This document shows positions 24,969 to 34,392 of a stretch of 50,059 nt of DNA, piece after piece. Source of the stretch: Chitinophagia bacterium (lineage in GTDB: Bacteria > Bacteroidota > Bacteroidia > Chitinophagales > Chitinophagaceae); contig RFVO01000006.1 of assembly GCA_009928005.1 (NCBI GenBank), positions 1 to 50,059 on the forward strand, read 5' to 3'. Under the pieces are notes generated by a model. The model had not been told where the DNA came from, searched no databases, and worked only from the letters and a program-made list of their open reading frames with translations. Each line of letters begins with the position of its first letter. Position 1 is the first letter of the stretch. A program made the position numbers and the translations under genes.

Positions 24969-25616
24969 CTATTTTTTAGATTTATAATCTCCCCTTTTCC
25001 ATGAATTAATAAAACTGCGCCAAGCACTTGGGTTTAATAAATTCATTGGAGGTAATTGCCCCGAGTAGTAATATTTAGTAGCTTGTTGTGTTAAAGAAGC
25101 ACCAACAGCTTCTTTGCCATCATAAGGTAAGCTAGAAAGAATAATTCTTTTTTGACTTGCACTTGTATTTTTTCTAGCAGTCTCATATAAGTCATCGTCC
25201 ACTTTTGCATTTACAAAATCTCTTTCAAACTGTGCACGTGACGGTCTTGCTCTTAAAATAGTGGCGGGTAAAAAATTAGTGTCATTTACCATTAATTGAA
25301 TGACGCTATATTGGTTGCCTTCTAATTTTGTGGGAATTAGGATGGTTCTATTTTTAAAGCCTACACAAGAAAAAGTAATAGTCTCTCCTTTATTCACAGC
25401 AATAGAAAAAACACCATCGTTATTGGTAATAGTTCCACGTCCTTTTTTATCCACTAAAACACTTGCAAAAGGAATGGCCCTTAAACTATCTGCCGTCATA
25501 ATAACACCATATAATTGAATCACAGAATCGCGGTAAATATCGACCGTTTGAGCATATACCTTTTGGCCAAAAGAAATGGCAATGAATATTGCTGTGATAA
25601 ATAATGTCTTTCTCAT
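24969..25616 (-). CDS. CarboxypepD_reg-like domain-containing secreted protein
   Basis: A 215-residue exported protein. The signal peptide (1-22) ends KVYAQ. Residues about 35-115 are a carboxypeptidase-regulatory-like beta-sandwich: IQLYGVIMTADSLRAIPFAS, VDKKGRGTITNNDGVFSIA, and GETITFSCVGFKNRTI. This domain commonly serves as an N-terminal extension of TonB receptors, but here it stands alone with a polar C-terminal tail of about 95 residues containing PSRAQFERDFVNA and a basic end. Function unknown; outer-membrane or periplasmic location is inferred. A -7 box lies seven bases upstream of the ATG. Confidence 0.75.
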   Translation of the reverse strand: MRKTLFITAIFIAISFGQKVYAQTVDIYRDSVIQLYGVIMTADSLRAIPFASVLVDKKGRGTITNNDGVFSIAVNKGETITFSCVGFKNRTILIPTKLEGNQYSVIQLMVNDTNFLPATILRARPSRAQFERDFVNAKVDDDLYETARKNTSASQKRIILSSLPYDGKEAVGASLTQQATKYYYSGQLPPMNLLNPSAWRSFINSWKRGDYKSKK

Positions 25617-25623
25617 GTAGGTG

Positions 25624-25631
25624 CAAATTTA
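25624..25631 (-). promoter_or_regulatory. -7 element of the CarboxypepD_reg-like gene
   Basis: TAAATTTG on the minus strand matches TAnnTTTG exactly and ends seven bases before the ATG at 25616. Confidence 0.5.
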
Positions 25632-25708
25632 AGCCTCAATCTTTAAATAATAGAACCCATTTTTGAATATTCTGCCTATTAAAACAGCAAAATAAGTGTA
25701 ATGAGCGT

Positions 25709-25716
25709 TAACTTTG
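25709..25716 (+). promoter_or_regulatory. -7 element of mrp
   Basis: TAACTTTG matches the consensus exactly, with a leader of about 30 bases before the mrp ATG at 25751. The divergent gap of 134 bases to the previous gene holds little else. Confidence 0.5.
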
Positions 25717-25750
25717 CAGCGATCTAATTTTTTTAACAAAAACTTCCAAA

Positions 25751-26842
25751 ATGACTAGTGCGGATATTTTAAAGGCCTTAAGTAATGTGCAAGAACCTGA
25801 TTTGGGTAAGGACTTGGTGACTTTGAACATGATTAAAGATCTTCAAATAAACGGAGACAAAGTAAGCTTTACTATTGTGCTCACAACGCCTGCTTGTCCA
25901 ATGAAAGATTTAATGAAAAATGCCTGTGAAAATGCCATTAAATTACTAGTGAATAAGGCGGCTATCATTGAAGTAAATTTTACATCTAATACCACCAGTT
26001 TAAGAAAAGATGAAAAGAAGGTTTTAGGACAAGTAAAAAATATTATTGCGGTAGTAAGTGGTAAAGGTGGTGTAGGTAAAAGTACGGTTTCTGCAAACAT
26101 TGCATTAGCCTTAGCAGAAGGCGGCGCTAAAGTAGGTTTAATGGACGCAGATATTTATGGTCCAAGTGTACCTATTATGTTTGGTGTAAGAGGGCAAAGG
26201 CCTTTAATGAAAGATGGTGATGGTCAAGGAATTATTATTCCATTAGAAAAATATGGTATTAAATTAATGAGTATTGGATTATTAGTAGATGAAAAAGATG
26301 CAGTGGTTTGGAGAGGTCCCATGGCAAGTAGTGCTATACGTCAATTTATTACTGATGTAGATTGGGGAGAATTGGATTATTTAGTTATTGATATGCCACC
26401 CGGCACTGGCGATATACATTTAACTATTATGCAAACTGTTCCAGTAACAGGAGTAGTTATTGTAACCACCCCTCAAACAGTAGCACTTGCAGATGCTAAA
26501 AAAGCCATAGCTATGTTTGGGCAAGCCAATGTGAAAGTGCCTATTATTGGTTTAATTGAAAATATGTCTTATTTCACACCTGCTGAATTGCCCAATAATA
26601 AATATTATTTATTTGGTAAGCAAGGTGGTCAAAATTTAGCCACAGAATATGATCTTGCATTCTTAGGAGAAATTCCTTTAGTACAATCCATTAGAGAAGG
26701 GGGAGATGCAGGTGTCCCTGCCATGGTAGGTGAAGAAGAAGTTTCTAAAGCTGCTTTGAGAGGGGTGGTATCGAATGCAGTGCGTCAAATAGCAATTAGA
26801 AATGCAAATCTTCCTAAAACAGAAACAATATCAGTAGCTTAA
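25751..26842 (+). CDS. mrp: Mrp/NBP35 family iron-sulfur cluster carrier ATPase
   Basis: A 363-residue ApbC/Mrp protein. An N-terminal DUF59/MIP18 domain (about 1-85) includes VQEPDLGKDLVTLNMI and TTPACPMKDLM. The ATPase follows with the deviant Walker A VSGKGGVGKSTVSANIA, the MDADIYGPSVPIMFG block, the Walker-B-like DYLVIDMPPGTGD, and the VTTPQTVALADAKKAI block. The CxxC usually found after NMSYF in proteobacterial Mrp is absent; here the run is NMSYFTPAELPNNKYYLF. It probably transfers Fe-S clusters to apoproteins. cmk follows after one base, so they are cotranscribed. Confidence 0.93.
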   Translation: MTSADILKALSNVQEPDLGKDLVTLNMIKDLQINGDKVSFTIVLTTPACPMKDLMKNACENAIKLLVNKAAIIEVNFTSNTTSLRKDEKKVLGQVKNIIAVVSGKGGVGKSTVSANIALALAEGGAKVGLMDADIYGPSVPIMFGVRGQRPLMKDGDGQGIIIPLEKYGIKLMSIGLLVDEKDAVVWRGPMASSAIRQFITDVDWGELDYLVIDMPPGTGDIHLTIMQTVPVTGVVIVTTPQTVALADAKKAIAMFGQANVKVPIIGLIENMSYFTPAELPNNKYYLFGKQGGQNLATEYDLAFLGEIPLVQSIREGGDAGVPAMVGEEEVSKAALRGVVSNAVRQIAIRNANLPKTETISVA

Positions 26843-26843
26843 T

Positions 26844-27524
26844 ATGTCAAATAAAATAATCATAGCCATTGATGGTTATTCTTCTTGCGGTAAAAGTACT
26901 TTAGCAAAGGCCTTAGCTGCAAAGCTTGCCTATGTGTTTATTGATACAGGGGCAATGTACCGCGCCGTGGCTCTTTATTTTTTGAGAAATAATATTGATT
27001 TTAATATTGAAGCGCAAATTGTAAAAGCTTTAGGAGAAATAAAATTAAACTTTGTTTATAATGCTTCTAGTTTAAAAAGTGATATGGTATTGAATGGAGA
27101 AAATGTTGAAGCTGAAATTAGAGAAATGCGTGTGAGTGAAAAAGTAAGTGAAGTGGCCACCATTGGTGCTGTGAGAGACTTTGCTGTTGCTCAACAACAA
27201 GCTATGGGTGAATTCAAAGGTATTGTAATGGATGGTAGAGATATTGGCACTGTCGTATTTCCTAATGCAGAGCTTAAAATTTTTGTAACAGCCGACCCAG
27301 CTATTAGAGTAGAGAGAAGATTTTTAGAATTGCAAAAAACAAACCCTTCTATTAGAAAAGAAGAAATAGAAGCGAATTTAAAGCACAGAGATTTAATGGA
27401 TACCACTAGAGAAAGGAGTCCTTTAAAACAAGCCCAGGATGCCATTGTTTTAGACAATACAAATATGACAAGAGAGGAGCAATTTAATTTAGCACTTAGT
27501 TGGGCGCTTGCCAAAATTGGATAA
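26844..27524 (+). CDS. cmk: Cytidylate kinase
   Basis: A 226-residue (d)CMP kinase. The P-loop is IAIDGYSSCGKSTLAKALA, with TGAMYRAVAL for nucleotide binding, the DGRDIGTVVFPNAELKIF block, the LID-like region with Arg-rich EERR-type RVERRFLEL, and the C-terminal DNTNMT motif. It supplies CDP and dCDP in the cytosol. It starts one base after mrp and its last 29 bases overlap antiparallel with the end of ispH, so the two genes converge tightly and share no terminator. Confidence 0.97.
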   Translation: MSNKIIIAIDGYSSCGKSTLAKALAAKLAYVFIDTGAMYRAVALYFLRNNIDFNIEAQIVKALGEIKLNFVYNASSLKSDMVLNGENVEAEIREMRVSEKVSEVATIGAVRDFAVAQQQAMGEFKGIVMDGRDIGTVVFPNAELKIFVTADPAIRVERRFLELQKTNPSIRKEEIEANLKHRDLMDTTRERSPLKQAQDAIVLDNTNMTREEQFNLALSWALAKIG

Positions 27525-28725
27525 CATCATCCAGCGCTTCTTCTACATTATAAAAGCTGGCCACTTTTCTTATAACCGATTCCACTACTGTATCTGGGCA
27601 GCTAGCGCCACTAGTCATTAAAATAGAAACTGTAGGTTGAGCAGGTAAAAAGTTTTTAATAATTTCTTCTGATTTATCTTTCCAATTAGTTTTAATAATT
27701 TCATTTTCGTTGATAATTTTATTAACATCATCAATAAAATAAGTAGGTAGTTTTTGCTCACATAATTCAACTAAATGTGAACTATTGCTGCTATTTTTCC
27801 CGCCCATTACAATAGCTAAATCGGCAGGCGTGTTTAATAATTCAATGACCGCCGATTGATTATCATTAGTTGCATAACATAGTGTATCACGGGTATCGGC
27901 AAAATGAGCGTTTATATTTTCTTTACCATATTTTTCAATGATAATATTTTTTAAATAATCTGAAATGGCTTGCGTATCTGTGGCAAGTTGAGTAGTTTGA
28001 TTTATCACTCCTAATTTTTCAAAATGAATATTTGTATCAAAATCTGCCGAATATCTATTTTTAAAATGTTTTTCAAATTCAGTTAAAGGTAATTCTGACT
28101 TAATTATTTTACCTAAAACAATGGCCTCCTGCATGTCGTTCACAATTAAAGTTGGCGCTTTATGTGCGGCATGAGAGAAAGTAGCCCTGGTTTCTTCATG
28201 TTTAGGTTTGCCGTGAATGATAATTGTAAAACCTTTTTTTGCAATTTGATCACCGCGGTTCCAAACTTTTTCTACAAAAGGGCAGGTGGTATTGTACTTA
28301 TGAATTTGAATTCCTATTTTATTAATTCTTGCTTCTAATTCTAAAGTGGTTCCAAAAGCAGGAATGATAACTACATCTTCTTTTGTTAAAGAATCTATAT
28401 CAATTAATTCATTGCCATTTGTATCGTGTAAAAATTTTACTCCTTTTTTTGTTAAGTCTGCATTTACTTGGGGATTGTGAATCATTTCGCTTAAAAGAAA
28501 TATTTTTTTCCCTTTATTCTCTTCTATCGTTTTATAGGCAATCTCAATTGCATTTTCAACACCATAACAAAATCCAAAATGTCTTGCTAAATAAATTTTT
28601 AGTGGGCCTAAATCAATCAAGGCTGGGCTAAAGTCTTTTTTTAATTTATCCTCTTCCTTGCGCTTATTTTTAATAGCACTAATGAGTGTACTACGATAAC
28701 CGGCAGGAACTTCAAAATGCTTCAT
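27496..28725 (-). CDS. ispH: 4-hydroxy-3-methylbut-2-enyl diphosphate reductase
   Basis: A 409-residue IspH, the last step of the MEP isoprenoid pathway, producing IPP and DMAPP with a [4Fe-4S] cluster. The three cluster cysteines are visible: HFGFCYGV (Cys53), YNTTCPFV (Cys148) and DTLCYAT (Cys283). Other family blocks are MIHNPQVN, IIIHGKPKHEET, GKNSSNSSHL and SGASCPDTVVES. The protein is longer than the E. coli enzyme (316), with an N-terminal extension of about 40 residues and an insertion around 205-240, as in other Bacteroidota. The -7 box upstream lies inside an inverted repeat. Confidence 0.97.
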   Translation of the reverse strand: MKHFEVPAGYRSTLISAIKNKRKEEDKLKKDFSPALIDLGPLKIYLARHFGFCYGVENAIEIAYKTIEENKGKKIFLLSEMIHNPQVNADLTKKGVKFLHDTNGNELIDIDSLTKEDVVIIPAFGTTLELEARINKIGIQIHKYNTTCPFVEKVWNRGDQIAKKGFTIIIHGKPKHEETRATFSHAAHKAPTLIVNDMQEAIVLGKIIKSELPLTEFEKHFKNRYSADFDTNIHFEKLGVINQTTQLATDTQAISDYLKNIIIEKYGKENINAHFADTRDTLCYATNDNQSAVIELLNTPADLAIVMGGKNSSNSSHLVELCEQKLPTYFIDDVNKIINENEIIKTNWKDKSEEIIKNFLPAQPTVSILMTSGASCPDTVVESVIRKVASFYNVEEALDDVIQFWQAPN

Positions 28726-28743
28726 GGGTAACTTTTAATGACT

Positions 28744-28770
28744 TACGAACACAAAAGTACATAGTTCGTA
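28744..28770. promoter_or_regulatory. ispH promoter flanked by a 7-bp inverted repeat
   Basis: TACGAAC (28744-28750) and GTTCGTA (28764-28770) are perfect inverted repeats. Between them lies the minus-strand -7 box TACTTTTG (28752-28759) of ispH. The geometry resembles an operator for a dimeric regulator; the cognate factor is unknown. Confidence 0.5.
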
Positions 28771-28834
28771 TCTTTTTACCCATTTTTCCCTCAAACATTG
28801 CTTATAAATATAGGCTTTACTAGTTTAGGCTACC

Positions 28835-28842
28835 TATCTTTG
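28835..28842 (+). promoter_or_regulatory. -7 element of the ABC-F gene
   Basis: TATCTTTG matches the consensus exactly and ends four bases before the ATG at 28847, giving a near-leaderless message. Confidence 0.6.
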
Positions 28843-28846
28843 CGCC

Positions 28847-30766
28847 ATGAATTACGTTTCTGTAGAAGGATTAACTAAAAGTTATGGCATTAACCCTTTA
28901 TTTAAGGGTATTAATTTCAATATCAATGAGGGTGATAGTATAGCATTAATTGCTAGAAATGGTGTGGGTAAAACCACTTTGTTAAGAATATTGGCCGGCA
29001 AAGAAGTTCCTGATGCAGGTACTGCCAAAATTCACAAGGACGTGCATTTGGTTTTATTTGAACAAGAGCCTCAATTTATAGAATCGGCTAGTATTACCCA
29101 GAATTTATTTAATCAGGATCATCCCGTAATGAAGGCTATTAGTAATTATGAAATGGCCATGGAGTCGGAGGATGAAAATTTGATTACCGATGCTATTATG
29201 GAAATGGAGGAAAGAAGTGCATGGGATTTTGAGTCAAAAGTGAAAACCATTTTAACGCAGTTAAATATTAATCATTTAGAACAACCGGTTTCAAAATTAA
29301 GTGGAGGACAACGAAAACGTGTTTCTTTAGCCAAAACTTTAATTCAAATTGGTTTTGAACCTAAGCATGTTTTATTATTAATGGATGAACCTACTAACCA
29401 TTTAGATTTAAATATGATAGAGTGGTTAGAGAATTATTTATCGCAAGAAAAAGTGACTTTATTATTAGTATCGCATGACCGCTACTTCTTAGAAGCGGTA
29501 ACCGATCAAATTTGGGAACTTGAAAGAGAGAATTTATATACCTATAAAGGTGATTATGAAAATTATTTAGAAAAGAAAGCAGCCAGAATTGATTCTGAGT
29601 TAGCTAGTATTGATAAAGCGAAAAATACATTTAGAAAAGAATTGGAATGGATGCGCAAGCAGCCCAAGGCGAGAACTACCAAAAGTAAAAGCCGTCAAGA
29701 TAATTTTTATGAAGTTGAAGCCAAGGCCAAGCAGAAAATTGAAGAGACCAATTTGCAATTGGATATGAAAATGACAAGATTGGGTGGTAAAATTATTGAA
29801 GCTAAAAAAGTATATAAGTCCTTTGGTGATTTAGTAGTTTTAAAAGGTTTTGATTATACATTTAGTAAAGGAGAGCGTATCGGGGTAGTGGGCAAAAACG
29901 GCGTGGGAAAATCTACCTTTTTACAAATTTTACAAGGTATTACCCAGCCAGACAGTGGTAAGATTAATGTAGGTGAAACTATTGTCTTTGGGCATTTTTC
30001 TCAAGAGGGTCTTGTGTATAAAAAAGATATGCGTGTTATTGAGTTTTTGAAAACATTTGCTGAAAACTTTCCTTTAGCCAGCGGTGGTTCTTTAAGCGCA
30101 GCACAATTTTTAGAATTGTTTTTATTTACACCTGATAAGCAATATACTTATTTAAGTGCTTTGAGTGGGGGAGAGAAAAAAAGGTTACAATTACTTACTA
30201 TTTTATTTAAAAATCCCAATTTTCTAATATTAGATGAACCTACCAATGACTTAGACCTACCTACCTTGGCAGTCTTGGAGCAATTTTTAATTGATTTTGC
30301 AGGTTGTGTATTATTAGTTTCTCACGATAGATATTTTATGGATAAACTGGTGGACCACTTGTTTATATTTGAAGGAAATGGTGTGATTAGAGACTATCCA
30401 GGTAACTATACACAATTTAGAATTTTAGAAAAGACGAAACAAAACTATGCAGCTCTTAGTTCTGATATTTCTAAGGCTAAAGATTTTTCAGTTCCAGGAA
30501 AAGAGGATCCAATACCTGTTCAAGCCCCTGTTGCCCATAGAAAGTCTTCTGAGAAATTGAGCTTTAAAGAAAAAACTGAAATGGAAAATTTAAATAAGTT
30601 TATCCCTGAGATGGAAGAAAAGAAAAAAGTATTAACCGAAAAGTTAAATGATAGTAGTTTGGCTTATGATAAAATTATAGAATTGAGCGAAGCTTTAGGT
30701 ACTTTGAATTCACAATTAGAAGAAGCCGAATTAAGATGGTTGGAATTAAATGAGAAGAATTATTAA
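28847..30766 (+). CDS. ABC-F family ATPase (Uup-like)
   Basis: A 639-residue protein with two ABC ATPase domains and no membrane segments. The first has LIARNGVGKTTLLRIL (Walker A), KLSGGQRKRVSLA (signature) and LLLMDEPTNHLDL (Walker B). The second has VVGKNGVGKSTFLQIL, ALSGGEKKRLQLL and LILDEPTNDLDLPT. A charged linker sits at about 240-305 and a coiled-coil C-terminal domain at about 570-639, which is the Uup layout. ABC-F proteins act on ribosomes, and Uup additionally affects DNA stability. Resistance function is not indicated by sequence. A strong hairpin follows the stop. Confidence 0.92.
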   Translation: MNYVSVEGLTKSYGINPLFKGINFNINEGDSIALIARNGVGKTTLLRILAGKEVPDAGTAKIHKDVHLVLFEQEPQFIESASITQNLFNQDHPVMKAISNYEMAMESEDENLITDAIMEMEERSAWDFESKVKTILTQLNINHLEQPVSKLSGGQRKRVSLAKTLIQIGFEPKHVLLLMDEPTNHLDLNMIEWLENYLSQEKVTLLLVSHDRYFLEAVTDQIWELERENLYTYKGDYENYLEKKAARIDSELASIDKAKNTFRKELEWMRKQPKARTTKSKSRQDNFYEVEAKAKQKIEETNLQLDMKMTRLGGKIIEAKKVYKSFGDLVVLKGFDYTFSKGERIGVVGKNGVGKSTFLQILQGITQPDSGKINVGETIVFGHFSQEGLVYKKDMRVIEFLKTFAENFPLASGGSLSAAQFLELFLFTPDKQYTYLSALSGGEKKRLQLLTILFKNPNFLILDEPTNDLDLPTLAVLEQFLIDFAGCVLLVSHDRYFMDKLVDHLFIFEGNGVIRDYPGNYTQFRILEKTKQNYAALSSDISKAKDFSVPGKEDPIPVQAPVAHRKSSEKLSFKEKTEMENLNKFIPEMEEKKKVLTEKLNDSSLAYDKIIELSEALGTLNSQLEEAELRWLELNEKNY

Positions 30767-30802
30767 AATAGTTTAATAAAAACACTGTTTGTGTCTAGTA
30801 CC

Positions 30803-30847
30803 TAGGCCTCATTTTTGAATTCTACTTCAATTATGAGGCCTAAGTTT
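30803..30847 (+). terminator. Rho-independent terminator after the ABC-F gene
   Basis: TAGGCCTCAT (30803-30812) pairs perfectly with ATGAGGCCTA (30833-30842). The 20-base loop contains a further TTGAA/TTCAA pairing, and AGTTTTT follows. Confidence 0.88.
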
Positions 30848-30937
30848 TTGAACTTAATTACTTTTTCAGAATAATTTGGTAGAAGAATAAAGCCAGTAAA
30901 TATTTTACTTGCTATTCATCATTAAACTAACATTATT

Positions 30938-31399
30938 ATGAAACCTATTGAACGCATTTCCGCGTACCTAAAATTCAAAAACATTAGTCCGCATTCATTT
31001 GAACGTAAAGTGGGCCTCTCTAATGGCTATTTTGCTAAACAACTTCGTAATCTAGGGTCTATTGGCTCTGACATTCTAATAAGAATTGATGAGCTCTTCG
31101 CTGATTTAGACATACTCTGGGTGCTTACAGGCCAAAGACAAATGATTAATGGCTCCAATGATCCCATGAGTGAATTTGGGAGTATGAAAATGGATGAATT
31201 TATTTCTAAGTATGAATCAGAGAATAGAAAAATTAAATTATTAGAATCTGATGTAGAGAAGTTGCAAGTAGTGCTTAATGATAAAGACAAAATAATTTCT
31301 CTATATGAAGTAATTGCTAACAATAAAATAAATTCGGCACCTCTTGAAAATAATCATCAAGTGATGCCGAATTTTAATCAAGCCATGCCGAATCAATAA
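30938..31399 (+). CDS. Helix-turn-helix (XRE-like) protein with C-terminal coiled coil
   Basis: A 153-residue regulator-like protein. The N-terminal region (about 1-70) has a Cro/CI-type HTH pattern: IERISAYLKFKNISPHSFER, LSNGYFAKQLRNLGSIGSD and IDELFADLDILWVLTGQRQM. This type is common among Bacteroidota phage-repressor-like stand-alone proteins. A coiled coil spans about 85-130 (NRKIKLLESDVEKLQVVLND). The C-terminus is low-complexity (NHQVMPNFNQAMPNQ). It stands alone between a terminator and gcvP (stop codons six bases apart). Its target cannot be inferred, and no phage or mobile element surrounds it. Confidence 0.75.
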   Translation: MKPIERISAYLKFKNISPHSFERKVGLSNGYFAKQLRNLGSIGSDILIRIDELFADLDILWVLTGQRQMINGSNDPMSEFGSMKMDEFISKYESENRKIKLLESDVEKLQVVLNDKDKIISLYEVIANNKINSAPLENNHQVMPNFNQAMPNQ

Positions 31400-31405
31400 T
31401 ATTAT

Positions 31406-34270
31406 TTAAGCATAAGAAGCAACTGGCTCACAAGTACAAACTAAATTTCTATCACCATGTGTATTATTAACTCTTGCCACTGTAGGCCAGAATTTATTTT
31501 GTTGTACATAATATAATGGGAAAGCTGCTTCTTGTCTTGTATAAACATGCTTCCACTCATCTGCACAAATTACTTTCTGCGTATGAGGTGCATTTTTTAA
31601 AGGGTTATCAACTTTATCTGATAGCCCTTTTTCTATAGCTGTAATTTCATCATGAATAGAAATTAACGCATCACAGAAACGATCTAGTTCAGCTTTGTCT
31701 TCACTTTCAGTAGGTTCAATCATAATAGTACCTGCAACTGGGAAGCTCATGGTAGGTGCGTGGAATCCGTAATCTATTAAACGCTTGGCTACATCTTCTG
31801 CTTCAATGTTTGCGCTAGCTTTAAAAGGTCGAAGGTCAATGATAAATTCATGAGCGCAGGTGCCATTTTTCCCAGCATATAATATGGTGTATTTTTTTTC
31901 TAAACGCGATTTCATGTAATTCGCATTTAAAATAGCATAGGCAGTCGCTAATTGTAAACCTGTAGCGCCTAACATTTTAATATATGCATAGCTAATTAAT
32001 AAAATACTAGCCGATCCCATGGGAGCTGCACTTACAGCACCAATTTTATTTTTATTAAATATATGCCCTGGTAAGAACGGTGCTAATTTATCGTTTACAC
32101 AAATTGGGCCCATGCCTGGTCCGCCGCCACCATGTGGTATAGCAAATGTTTTATGTAAATTTAAATGACAAACATCGGCACCAATAGCGCCTGGGCTAGT
32201 TAAACCCACTTGCGCATTCATATTCGCTCCATCCATATATACTAAACCACCAAGTGAATGAATGCAATCACAAATATCAATAACTGTTTCTTCAAACACG
32301 CCATGGGTAGAAGGATAAGTAATCATGAGTCCGCCTAAATTGTCCTTATGTAAGTTTGCTTTTTCTTTTAAATCGTTCATGTCAATATTGCCTGCTGCAT
32401 CACAAGCCACTACTATTACTTTAAAACCAGCCATAACTGCACTAGCTGGATTTGTTCCATGCGCACTAATTGGAATAAGGACAATATTTCTATGCGCTTG
32501 CTTATGATGTTCGTGGTAGGCACGAATAGTTAATAAACCAGCGTATTCACCTTGAGCGCCACTATTAGGTTGTAAGCTACAAGCAGTGAAGCCAGTAGTT
32601 TCACATAAGTAGGCGCTTAATTCTGTGGCCATTTCTTGATAACCTAAAGTTTGACTACTTGGTGCAAAAGGATGCATACTGCTAAATGCAGGCCAGCTTA
32701 CTGGAATCATTTCAGTAGCTGCATTTAATTTCATCGTACAACTTCCCAGGCTAATCATACTTGTATTTAAAGACAAGTCTTTATTTTCCAATTGTTTGAT
32801 ATAGCGCATCATTTGTGTTTCACTATGATGTGAATTGAATACAGGATGTTGTAAATAAGAAGAAGTGCGCAAAAGTGAAGGAGGTATAGAAGCTGCACTA
32901 GCTGCTTTACCACTTGCCTTTTTGCTAGTTAATTTTTCGAATAAGGAAACCACTTTTGCAATTTCATTTTCTGAAATGGTTTCATCAATGGTAATTGAAA
33001 TTGTATGATTGTTTTTATTATCATTGAAATAGCGAAAATTAATATCAGCAGCTAAAGCTTCTTTTTGTAAAGCAGCTATATCAAATCCTGTTACATGTAA
33101 AGTGTCAAAATAAAATTTATTGGCTTGCGTGATACCTATACTTGTTAATTGAGCTTCTAATTTTTGTGCTAAGCCATGAATTTTTTGCGCAATTTTTTTC
33201 AGACCTACTGGCCCATGATAAATAGTATACATCACTGCCATATTCGCTAGTAATGCTTGTGCAGTACAAATATTGGAAGTGGCTTTTTCTCTTTTAATAT
33301 GCTGCTCTCTTGTTTGTAATGCCATTCTTAAAGCTCTATTTCCTTGTGCATCGATGCTTACACCAATTAATCTTCCTGGCATACCTCTTTTAAATTCATC
33401 TTTGGTAGCAAAGTAAGCAGCATGTGGTCCACCAAATCCCATAGGAACACCAAAGCGTTGTGTATTACCCACCGCTACATCTGCATTTAATTCACCTGGA
33501 CTTTTTAATAGTGTAAGAGACATAATATCGGCTATTAATATAACCAAGCCACCTGCTTGATGCACTTGATCAATAAAAGTAGTGTAGTCTTCAATACTTC
33601 CAGTATTGTTTGGATATTGTAAGATGGCGCCAAAATAAGTATTGTCAATTTTTGTAGTTTGATAATTCCCTTCTTCAATTTGTATATGAATAGGAGTAGC
33701 TCTTGTAACTAGAACATCCTTAGTTTGAGGGAAAATAGCACTGTCTACAAAAAACTTAGGCTGTGTAACTGTATCTGTTTTATTCACATGATTAAAAATC
33801 ATAGCCATGGCTTCAGCAGCAGCGGTAGCTTCGTCTAATAAAGAAGCATTGGCAATAGGAAGTCCGGTTAAATCACAAACCATGGTTTGAAAATTCAATA
33901 AACTTTCTAAACGGCCTTGTGCAATTTCTGCTTGGTAAGGAGTATACTGCGTATACCAACCTGGGTTTTCAAAAATATTTCTAAGTATTACGCTAGGTGT
34001 TATAGTTCCATAATAACCTTGTCCAATAAAATTGGTAGCTACAATATTTTTCTCTCCTATTTTTTTCAATGACTGCAACATTTCAAATTCAGAAAGGCCT
34101 TCTGGAATTTGCATTGGCTTTTTAGAACGTATATTATTAGGAATTGTTTTCTCAATTAATTCATCAACCGATTTTATGCCAATAGAGTCTAACATTTTTT
34201 CAGTGTCTTGGGCGCTTGGGCCAATATGTCTTTTGATAAATTCTGCTCCGTTCGTATTGAGTTGCAACAT
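31406..34270 (-). CDS. gcvP: Glycine dehydrogenase (decarboxylating), P-protein of the glycine cleavage system
   Basis: A 954-residue full-length P-protein that decarboxylates glycine with PLP and transfers the aminomethyl group to the lipoyl H-protein. Recognisable blocks are FIKRHIGPS at the N-terminus, [31 protein letters not shown], the PLP-lysine block [20 protein letters not shown] with Lys707, and the C-terminal [14 protein letters not shown]. Length equals the E. coli protein (957), so both halves are fused in a single chain. No gcvT or gcvH is adjacent. The promoter box is at 34296-34303. Confidence 0.98.
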   Translation of the reverse strand: MLQLNTNGAEFIKRHIGPSAQDTEKMLDSIGIKSVDELIEKTIPNNIRSKKPMQIPEGLSEFEMLQSLKKIGEKNIVATNFIGQGYYGTITPSVILRNIFENPGWYTQYTPYQAEIAQGRLESLLNFQTMVCDLTGLPIANASLLDEATAAAEAMAMIFNHVNKTDTVTQPKFFVDSAIFPQTKDVLVTRATPIHIQIEEGNYQTTKIDNTYFGAILQYPNNTGSIEDYTTFIDQVHQAGGLVILIADIMSLTLLKSPGELNADVAVGNTQRFGVPMGFGGPHAAYFATKDEFKRGMPGRLIGVSIDAQGNRALRMALQTREQHIKREKATSNICTAQALLANMAVMYTIYHGPVGLKKIAQKIHGLAQKLEAQLTSIGITQANKFYFDTLHVTGFDIAALQKEALAADINFRYFNDNKNNHTISITIDETISENEIAKVVSLFEKLTSKKASGKAASAASIPPSLLRTSSYLQHPVFNSHHSETQMMRYIKQLENKDLSLNTSMISLGSCTMKLNAATEMIPVSWPAFSSMHPFAPSSQTLGYQEMATELSAYLCETTGFTACSLQPNSGAQGEYAGLLTIRAYHEHHKQAHRNIVLIPISAHGTNPASAVMAGFKVIVVACDAAGNIDMNDLKEKANLHKDNLGGLMITYPSTHGVFEETVIDICDCIHSLGGLVYMDGANMNAQVGLTSPGAIGADVCHLNLHKTFAIPHGGGGPGMGPICVNDKLAPFLPGHIFNKNKIGAVSAAPMGSASILLISYAYIKMLGATGLQLATAYAILNANYMKSRLEKKYTILYAGKNGTCAHEFIIDLRPFKASANIEAEDVAKRLIDYGFHAPTMSFPVAGTIMIEPTESEDKAELDRFCDALISIHDEITAIEKGLSDKVDNPLKNAPHTQKVICADEWKHVYTRQEAAFPLYYVQQNKFWPTVARVNNTHGDRNLVCTCEPVASYA

Positions 34271-34295
34271 AAATAGGGTGTTTTAAAAATGGACC

Positions 34296-34303
34296 CAAAG
34301 ATA
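34296..34303 (-). promoter_or_regulatory. -7 element of gcvP
   Basis: TATCTTTG on the minus strand matches TAnnTTTG exactly with a leader of about 20 bases. No glycine riboswitch-like structure fits in the short leader. Confidence 0.55.
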
Positions 34304-34352
34304 CAAAAAACCCGCCCCTAATAAAAGCCGTTTTTTAGTTGGTGGGGAAAGC

Positions 34353-34383
34353 TTGTGGATGAGGGTTAAAAAGTTTATATTTG
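34353..34383 (+). promoter_or_regulatory. Promoter of the YkgJ-like gene
   Basis: TTG at 34353-34355, a 20-base spacer and TATATTTG at 34376-34383 fit the Bacteroidota TTTG/TAnnTTTG layout. The ATG at 34393 is nine bases downstream, which also argues against the TTG codon at 34381 as start. Confidence 0.6.
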
Positions 34384-34392
34384 ACTCCTATT

